Part shown: in pieces, positions 23,254 to 27,021 of the stretch
Layout of the letters: every line of letters begins with the position of its first letter
Position numbering within the stretch: the stretch's first letter is position 1
DNA from: Streptomyces sp. NRRL F-5122
GTDB taxonomy: Bacteria > Actinomycetota > Actinomycetes > Streptomycetales > Streptomycetaceae
Length of the DNA: 27,021 nucleotides
Reading direction: 5' to 3'
Assembly (NCBI RefSeq): GCF_001507435.1
Contig: NZ_LMWH01000287.1
Coordinates: 1 to 27,021, forward strand
Program-made: the position numbers and the translations under genes
The notes under the pieces: model-generated
What the model saw: only the letters and a program-made list of their open reading frames with translations
What the model was told of the DNA's origin: nothing
Database searches by the model: none

Positions 23254-24192
23254 TCAACCGTCCGTGAAAAGCCGCAACTTCTCCGGATTGCGTACCGCCC
23301 AGATGTGCCTGATCCGGTCGCCCGTGATGTCGAATGCGTACACCGTCACGGTGACACCGCCGTCCTGAGCCACCAGACCGGGCTGACCGTTGACCGTGCG
23401 TTCCAGGTGTGTCAGGTCGGGGACCCGTTCGGCGATCTCGACCCAGGCACGGGCGATCCGCTCGCCGCCCGTGATGGGGTGCAGCGCGGCGTTGGCGAGG
23501 CCGCCGCCGTCGGCGATCGCCGTGGCGTCGGGGTCGAGGAGGCCGACGAGGGCGTCGATGTCCTTGGCCTCCCAGGCTTGTTTGAAGGCCTTGACGATAT
23601 CCGCCTGGCGGGCCGTCGAGGGCGCGGGAGCCTGCGACGAGGCGTGGATACGGCGGCGGGCCGAGGAGGCCAGCTGGCGGCACGCCGCCGGTGTGCGGCC
23701 GACGATCTCGGCCACGTCGGAGAAGGGGTAGCGAAAGACATCGTGCAGGATGAACGCCACCCGTTCGGCCGGCGTCATCGATTCGAGCACGACCAGGAAA
23801 GCCATACTCACCGACTCGTCGAGGGTCACCCGATCGGCCGGGTCGGCCGAGGAGACGCCCGGCCGGACGCTGATCCACTCCGAGCGTTCGGGCAGCGGCT
23901 CGGGAATCCATTCGCCCACGTACCGCTCACGCCGGACCCGTGCCGAGCCGAGCAGGTCGAGACAGATGCGGCCGGCGACCCGGGTCAGCCAGCCGCCGGG
24001 GGAGCCGATGGACTGCTGCTGGTCCGCGGACATGGCGTACCACCGGGCGTAGGTCTCCTGTACGACGTCTTCGGCGTCTGTCAGGGAACCGAGCAGCCGG
24101 TAGGCGAGATTGATCAGTTGACGCCGCTCGCTCATGATCACACTCAGGCTCGGCTCGGACGTGCCGTGTCCCGGCGCGGATGCGGTGCTCAT
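23254..24192 (-). CDS. sigJ: ECF41-type RNA polymerase sigma factor (SigJ-like) with SnoaL-like C-terminal domain
   Basis: The 312-residue product has sigma region 2 at about 20-90 (INLAYRLLGSLTDAEDVVQE, then TYARWYAM), region 4 at about 135-185 (LESMTPAERVAFILHDVFRY, then PFSDVAEIVGRTPAACRQL), and a SnoaL-like domain from about 195. ECF41 hallmarks are visible: WIPEPLP in the linker, DGGG at 228-231 and NPEKL at 302-306 near the C-terminus. In ECF41 proteins this fused domain acts as a built-in regulator instead of a separate anti-sigma factor. The start at 24192 has GGGAG 11 bases upstream; an internal in-frame ATG (MSERRQ) is an alternative. The divergent neighbours (NTF2-like protein, FMN reductase) are candidate targets, as ECF41 factors often control adjacent redox genes. 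Confidence 0.93.
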   Translation of the reverse strand: MSTASAPGHGTSEPSLSVIMSERRQLINLAYRLLGSLTDAEDVVQETYARWYAMSADQQQSIGSPGGWLTRVAGRICLDLLGSARVRRERYVGEWIPEPLPERSEWISVRPGVSSADPADRVTLDESVSMAFLVVLESMTPAERVAFILHDVFRYPFSDVAEIVGRTPAACRQLASSARRRIHASSQAPAPSTARQADIVKAFKQAWEAKDIDALVGLLDPDATAIADGGGLANAALHPITGGERIARAWVEIAERVPDLTHLERTVNGQPGLVAQDGGVTVTVYAFDITGDRIRHIWAVRNPEKLRLFTDG

Positions 24193-24421
24193 GGTGCCGT
24201 CAGCTCCCTCGGTCGCCTTGTGCCCTCTGAACCTCCGACGAGACGGCGGGCCGGATTATGAGGCCGGTCCGCCGCCTCACAATCCGCGGGAGTGCTTCGT
24301 CGGACTGCTGAGACGAACACGCTTCCGCGAGCAGGGAAGCCCAGCGAAGTCGGGGTCGGCGGTTGACACCGCCACAACCAACTGAGGCTTTTCGAGCTCG
24401 TGTTGTGACATGGAGGAAATG

Positions 24422-24892
24422 ATGACCGACTTTCGGGTGATCGCTGACCGTGTCGAGATCGAGGCACTGCGCGGCGAGTTCACGGACGCGGTGATGATGC
24501 GCGACTACGACCACGTGGCGTCGCTCTTCGCGCCCGAGGGGGCGTTGCGGATGCCCAACATCCCTGTCGAGCTCACCGGGCAGGCCGCGATCCGCGCCTG
24601 GGGCGAGCGCGTACCGGCTTTTGTGGAATTCCTCGTGCAGACCACCCATCCCGGCGTGATCCGGCTGGACGGCGACCTGGCGTCCGGCCGTTCCTACATG
24701 CAGGAACTGGGACGCGGCCGGGACGGCAGGTCGGAGATCAACTACGCCATCTATCACGACCGTTACCAGCGCACATTGGCCGGCTGGAAGTTCACCGAGC
24801 GCGTCTACGAGGTCAGGTACCGCGACCGGAGTCCGCTGGCGGGCGCGGCAGCCGGGATGCTCGTCGACCGGTCGGCCGGAGACGTGTCTTGA
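24422..24892 (+). CDS. nuclear transport factor 2 / SnoaL-like family protein
   Basis: The 156-residue product starts MTDFRVIADRVEIEALRGEF at the second of two adjacent ATGs; GGAGG at 24412-24416 is better spaced for it than for the ATG at 24419. RVEIEALRGEFTDAVMMRDY followed by DHVASLFAPEGALRMPNIP is the helix-strand start of SnoaL_4 proteins. HPGVIRLDGDLASGRSYMQE (about 77-96) and the final strands NYAIYHDRYQRT and WKFTERVYEVRY complete the cone-shaped fold. Such proteins are polyketide cyclase-like or binding proteins of diverse substrate; the function here is unknown. It is divergent from the ECF41 gene, which itself carries a SnoaL domain, and the FMN reductase gene follows 163 bases downstream on the same strand. 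Confidence 0.85.
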   Translation: MTDFRVIADRVEIEALRGEFTDAVMMRDYDHVASLFAPEGALRMPNIPVELTGQAAIRAWGERVPAFVEFLVQTTHPGVIRLDGDLASGRSYMQELGRGRDGRSEINYAIYHDRYQRTLAGWKFTERVYEVRYRDRSPLAGAAAGMLVDRSAGDVS

Positions 24893-25055
24893 GCATGAGC
24901 ACGACGGTGACCACACCCGCAGCGGTCCAGGCTTCCTGGCCGCCCACAGCGCCGCGAACCGGAGTCGCCGGGCGGCGGCACACGGCACCGTCTCACCGCA
25001 CCGACCGGAAATCACGCGACCGGAACACACCGCAAGCAGAGCAGGAGAATCAGCG

Positions 25056-25637
25056 ATGACAAGGATCGGCATCATCATCGGCAGCACTCGCCCGGGTCGC
25101 AACGGCGAACAGGTGGCCGCATGGTTGCAGGAGCTCGCCACACAGCACGCCGGGGAAGCCGCCGTGTTCGAACTGCTCGACCTGAAGGAGTTCGAACTTC
25201 CGCTGCTGGACGAACCGGTCCCCGCCCTCGTGGTGCCCGGCAGCAATCCGCACACCCGACGCTGGGCGGAGCGGGCCGCCTCGTACGACGCGTACATCTT
25301 CGTCACGCCCGAGTACAACGGCGGCGCTCCCGCATCCCTGCAGAACGCCATCGACTATCTCTACCGGGAGTGGACGCACAAGGCGGTGGCGTACGTCGGC
25401 TACGGGATCTTCGGTGCCGTGATGGCGGTCCAGGAGCTGCGGGGGCAGGCAGGACGGCTGCGGATGGCGGACATCGGACCGCAACTGACGCTGACGCTGC
25501 GTGACGACTTCGTGCAGAACACGCAGTTCAAGCCGCAGGACCTGCACACTTCGAAGGTGTACCAGCTCGTCGACGAGTTGCTCGCCTGGAGCACCGCGCT
25601 CGCGCCACTGCGCGCTGCCGACCAGGCCGCTGTCTGA
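25056..25637 (+). CDS. NADPH-dependent FMN reductase family protein
   Basis: The 193-residue product begins MTRIGIIIGSTRPGRNGEQV. The first strand ends in the FMN phosphate-binding loop GSTRPGRNG (9-17), and the isoalloxazine-binding block is IFVTPEYNGGAPASLQNAID (about 81-100, PEYNGG at 85-90). AVAYVGYGIFGAVMAVQELR near 112-131 is the third flavin-contact strand and helix. This is a complete flavodoxin-like NAD(P)H:FMN or quinone reductase (PF03358), cytosolic and probably dimeric. AGGAG with an 8-base spacer precedes the ATG. It follows the SnoaL-like gene, and the pair may belong to the ECF41 locus. A 13-bp hairpin about 150 bases past its stop is a likely terminator. Confidence 0.93.
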   Translation: MTRIGIIIGSTRPGRNGEQVAAWLQELATQHAGEAAVFELLDLKEFELPLLDEPVPALVVPGSNPHTRRWAERAASYDAYIFVTPEYNGGAPASLQNAIDYLYREWTHKAVAYVGYGIFGAVMAVQELRGQAGRLRMADIGPQLTLTLRDDFVQNTQFKPQDLHTSKVYQLVDELLAWSTALAPLRAADQAAV

Positions 25638-25783
25638 GTAGCGGCGCACACTGTCAGCATGCGCTTCGCCCTGGCGCTTGGTGGCGGGGAGATGGGGCGT
25701 TCCGTGACTCGTGATGGTGGGGGAGCGGGGTCGGGGCGAGCCAGGACCGGGAGAGGGGATGATCCCGGCCCGGACCGAGGGTT

Positions 25784-25816
25784 GGTCAGCCGTGCGAGGC
25801 GAACGCACGGCTGACC
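25784..25816 (+). terminator. 13-bp perfect hairpin after the FMN reductase gene
   Basis: GGTCAGCCGTGCG (25784-25796) pairs perfectly with CGCACGGCTGACC (25804-25816) around AGGCGAA. It lies about 150 bases after the reductase stop and before the TnpB gene, so it probably ends the reductase transcript or shields it from the insertion element. It has no U-tract. Confidence 0.5.
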
Positions 25817-25910
25817 GTCCACCGTGTCCGCGGGCCGGCCGGGGAACCACTCCGAGGGCCGAGGACGACCTGTGCACAGCCTGTTCGGAGGGTTCACCGG
25901 TCTCTCGTCA

Positions 25911-25960
25911 GGGAGCCGGGGGCTTCAGCCGCGGGAGGAATGGCTCCCTCGTGGGGAGCC
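25911..25960 (+). promoter_or_regulatory. competing stem-loops around the TnpB start
   Basis: GGCTCCC at 25942-25948 can pair with GGGAGCC at 25954-25960 (5-base loop) or with an identical GGGAGCC at 25911-25917, the latter enclosing the GGGAGG ribosome binding site (25933-25938) and the ATG at 25940. Subterminal imperfect hairpins are normal at IS200/IS605 ends, so this may mark the left end of the element or a translational control structure. Confidence 0.35.
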
Positions 25961-27021
25961 CCGTGGCGGTGGAGTGCTCTTGACCGACAGCAGTTGATTT
26001 CTCGTCAGCTGTCATATGTGTCTGCTCATGACGCGGACGCACTGGCAGCGACCCTGCGTGCCTGCAACCGGGCCGCGAATGCCGCCTCCGAGGTGGCGTT
26101 CGACCGTGATCTGAAACGGCGCAACGGGCTGCAGGAGGCTGTGTACCACCGGATCAAGGCCGACTTCGACCTCGGAGCACAGGCGGCCGTCCGCACCATC
26201 AAGAAGGTGTGTGACGCCTACGCCACCCTGAAAGCGAACATCAAGGCCGGGAACCTTGGGCCGGAAGGCGGCAAGCGCCGGATACGGGCCGAGAACAGGC
26301 CGGTCCGGTTCCGTGAGGGCGCGGCCCAGCCGTACGACGACCGCATGCTGACCTGGAACCTTGACGAGCGGACAGTCAGCATCTGGACGGTGGCGGGCCG
26401 GTTGAAGGGCATTGCGTTCGTCTGCTCGCCCGAGGCGATGAAACTCCTCGCCTCCCGCAAGGGCGAGTCGGACCTGGTGATGCGGGACGGCATGTTCTTC
26501 CTGACCGCCACTGTCGACGTGCCCGAACCGGCACCGTACGAGCCCACCGGGTTCCTCGGTGTGGACCTCGGCATCGTCAACATCGCCACCACCTCGGACG
26601 GCCAGATCATGTCCGGCCGCCAGGTCAACCGCTACCGCAAGCGGCACCGCGACCTGCGGACCACATTGCAGAAGAAGCGGACAAAATCTGCCACACGCCG
26701 GTTGAAGAGCATCCGGCGGCGGGAATCCAGGTACGCCACCCAGCGCAACCACATCATCGCCAAGAAGCTCGTGCACACCGCTGAACGCACCTTGCGGGGC
26801 ATCGGACTGGAAGACCTGTCCGGTATCCGGCAGAGGGTTACGGCCAGGAAAGACCAGCGGGCACGACTGCACTCCTGGGCTTTCGCCCAGCTCGGCGCGT
26901 TCATCGAGTACAAGGCCAGGCGGGCAGGTGTCCCCGTAGTACACGTGGACCCGAGGAACACCTCCCGCCAGTGCTCCGAGTGCTGGCACACCCACCGGTC
27001 CAACCGGATCGACCAAGCCAG
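25940..27021 (+). CDS. tnpB: TnpB, IS200/IS605-type RNA-guided nuclease family (3' end outside window)
   Basis: A frame open to the right edge encodes ~360 residues of a TnpB protein. Recognisable blocks are AATLRACNRAANAASEVAFD, AAVRTIKKVCDAYATLKANI, the first RuvC motif GVDLGIVNIATTSDG (Asp codon 26564-26566) and the second RuvC acidic motif GIGLEDLSGIR (Glu codon 26810-26812). The HSWAFAQLGAFIEYKARRAG helix and the first zinc-finger pair CSEC near 26972-26983 follow. The final RuvC Asp and second CxxC lie beyond the window. The reading frame is undamaged, unlike the TnpB remnant at 19150. Start is uncertain: ATG 25940 is the only ATG, but GGGAGG sits too close; TTG 25994 is an alternative. 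No tnpA is present within the window. TnpB proteins cleave DNA guided by an omega RNA from the element's right end. Confidence 0.9.
   Translation, partial: MAPSWGAPWRWSALDRQQLISRQLSYVSAHDADALAATLRACNRAANAASEVAFDRDLKRRNGLQEAVYHRIKADFDLGAQAAVRTIKKVCDAYATLKANIKAGNLGPEGGKRRIRAENRPVRFREGAAQPYDDRMLTWNLDERTVSIWTVAGRLKGIAFVCSPEAMKLLASRKGESDLVMRDGMFFLTATVDVPEPAPYEPTGFLGVDLGIVNIATTSDGQIMSGRQVNRYRKRHRDLRTTLQKKRTKSATRRLKSIRRRESRYATQRNHIIAKKLVHTAERTLRGIGLEDLSGIRQRVTARKDQRARLHSWAFAQLGAFIEYKARRAGVPVVHVDPRNTSRQCSECWHTHRSNRIDQA

Noticed and set aside
24404..24410. ECF41 -35-like TGTCACA on the minus strand
   Set aside because: No CGTC-type -10 occurs at 16-17 bases; kept only as a remark.
26012..27016. 334-residue minus-strand ORF at the right end
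   Set aside because: It is antisense to the TnpB frame, which has recognisable RuvC motifs.

Overview
The window looks like a stretch of Streptomyces (or close actinomycete) chromosome. Base composition is very GC-rich with strongly GC-biased third codon positions, GTG starts are frequent, and the families are typical of streptomycetes: ECF sigma factors with SnoaL-like tails, a stand-alone ANTAR protein, DUF6069 and DUF4177 proteins, RibD-type reductases and an IS200/IS605-type TnpB. Genes are mostly single or in short pairs, and at least three broken genes or insertion-sequence remnants lie between them. That is the texture of an accessory region rather than a core operon region. No rRNA, tRNA, CRISPR array or replication origin was seen.

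Layout. 1-2081: a possible gene tail at the left edge, a conserved hypothetical protein, and a small DUF6069 membrane protein. 2094-4230: an ECF sigma factor with a SnoaL-like C-terminal domain (minus strand), probably co-transcribed with a small unknown ORF and the DUF6069 gene, then an IS5-type transposase remnant and a short ANTAR RNA-binding protein. 4422-7978: a P-loop kinase-like protein, a small membrane protein, a possible scramblase/LURP-fold protein, a VOC-family protein and a zinc-type alcohol dehydrogenase homologue. 8457-11768: a secreted major-royal-jelly/yellow-type beta-propeller protein, a RibD-type reductase, a perfect 48-bp palindrome between convergent genes, a DUF4177 protein and a 64-aa protein. 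12465-16645: an alpha/beta hydrolase and a second RibD-type reductase diverging around a CTAG-rich inverted repeat, then an aldo/keto reductase and a TetR regulator diverging around two matching 18-bp operator-like sites. 17030-19048: a cold-shock protein with a structured leader, followed by a DEAD-box RNA helicase. 19150-21102: remnants of a TnpB gene and of a metallo-beta-lactamase-fold gene. 21628-25637: a DHA2-type drug exporter, then an ECF41-type sigma factor diverging from an NTF2/SnoaL protein and an NADPH-dependent FMN reductase. 25940-end: a well-preserved TnpB (RNA-guided nuclease family) cut by the window edge.

The clearest functional units are the cold-shock pair (CspA-like protein plus DEAD-box helicase, with a terminator-like hairpin in the csp leader), the TetR/aldo-keto reductase pair with its operators, and the ECF41 locus with its neighbouring SnoaL and flavin reductase genes. 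Many of the enzymes are small-molecule oxidoreductases or detoxification-type proteins. No defence or biosynthetic system unlike known ones was found. The most unusual items are the nucleic-acid structures (48-bp palindrome, CTAG-rich repeat, csp leader hairpin) and two TnpB lineages, one decayed and one apparently intact.
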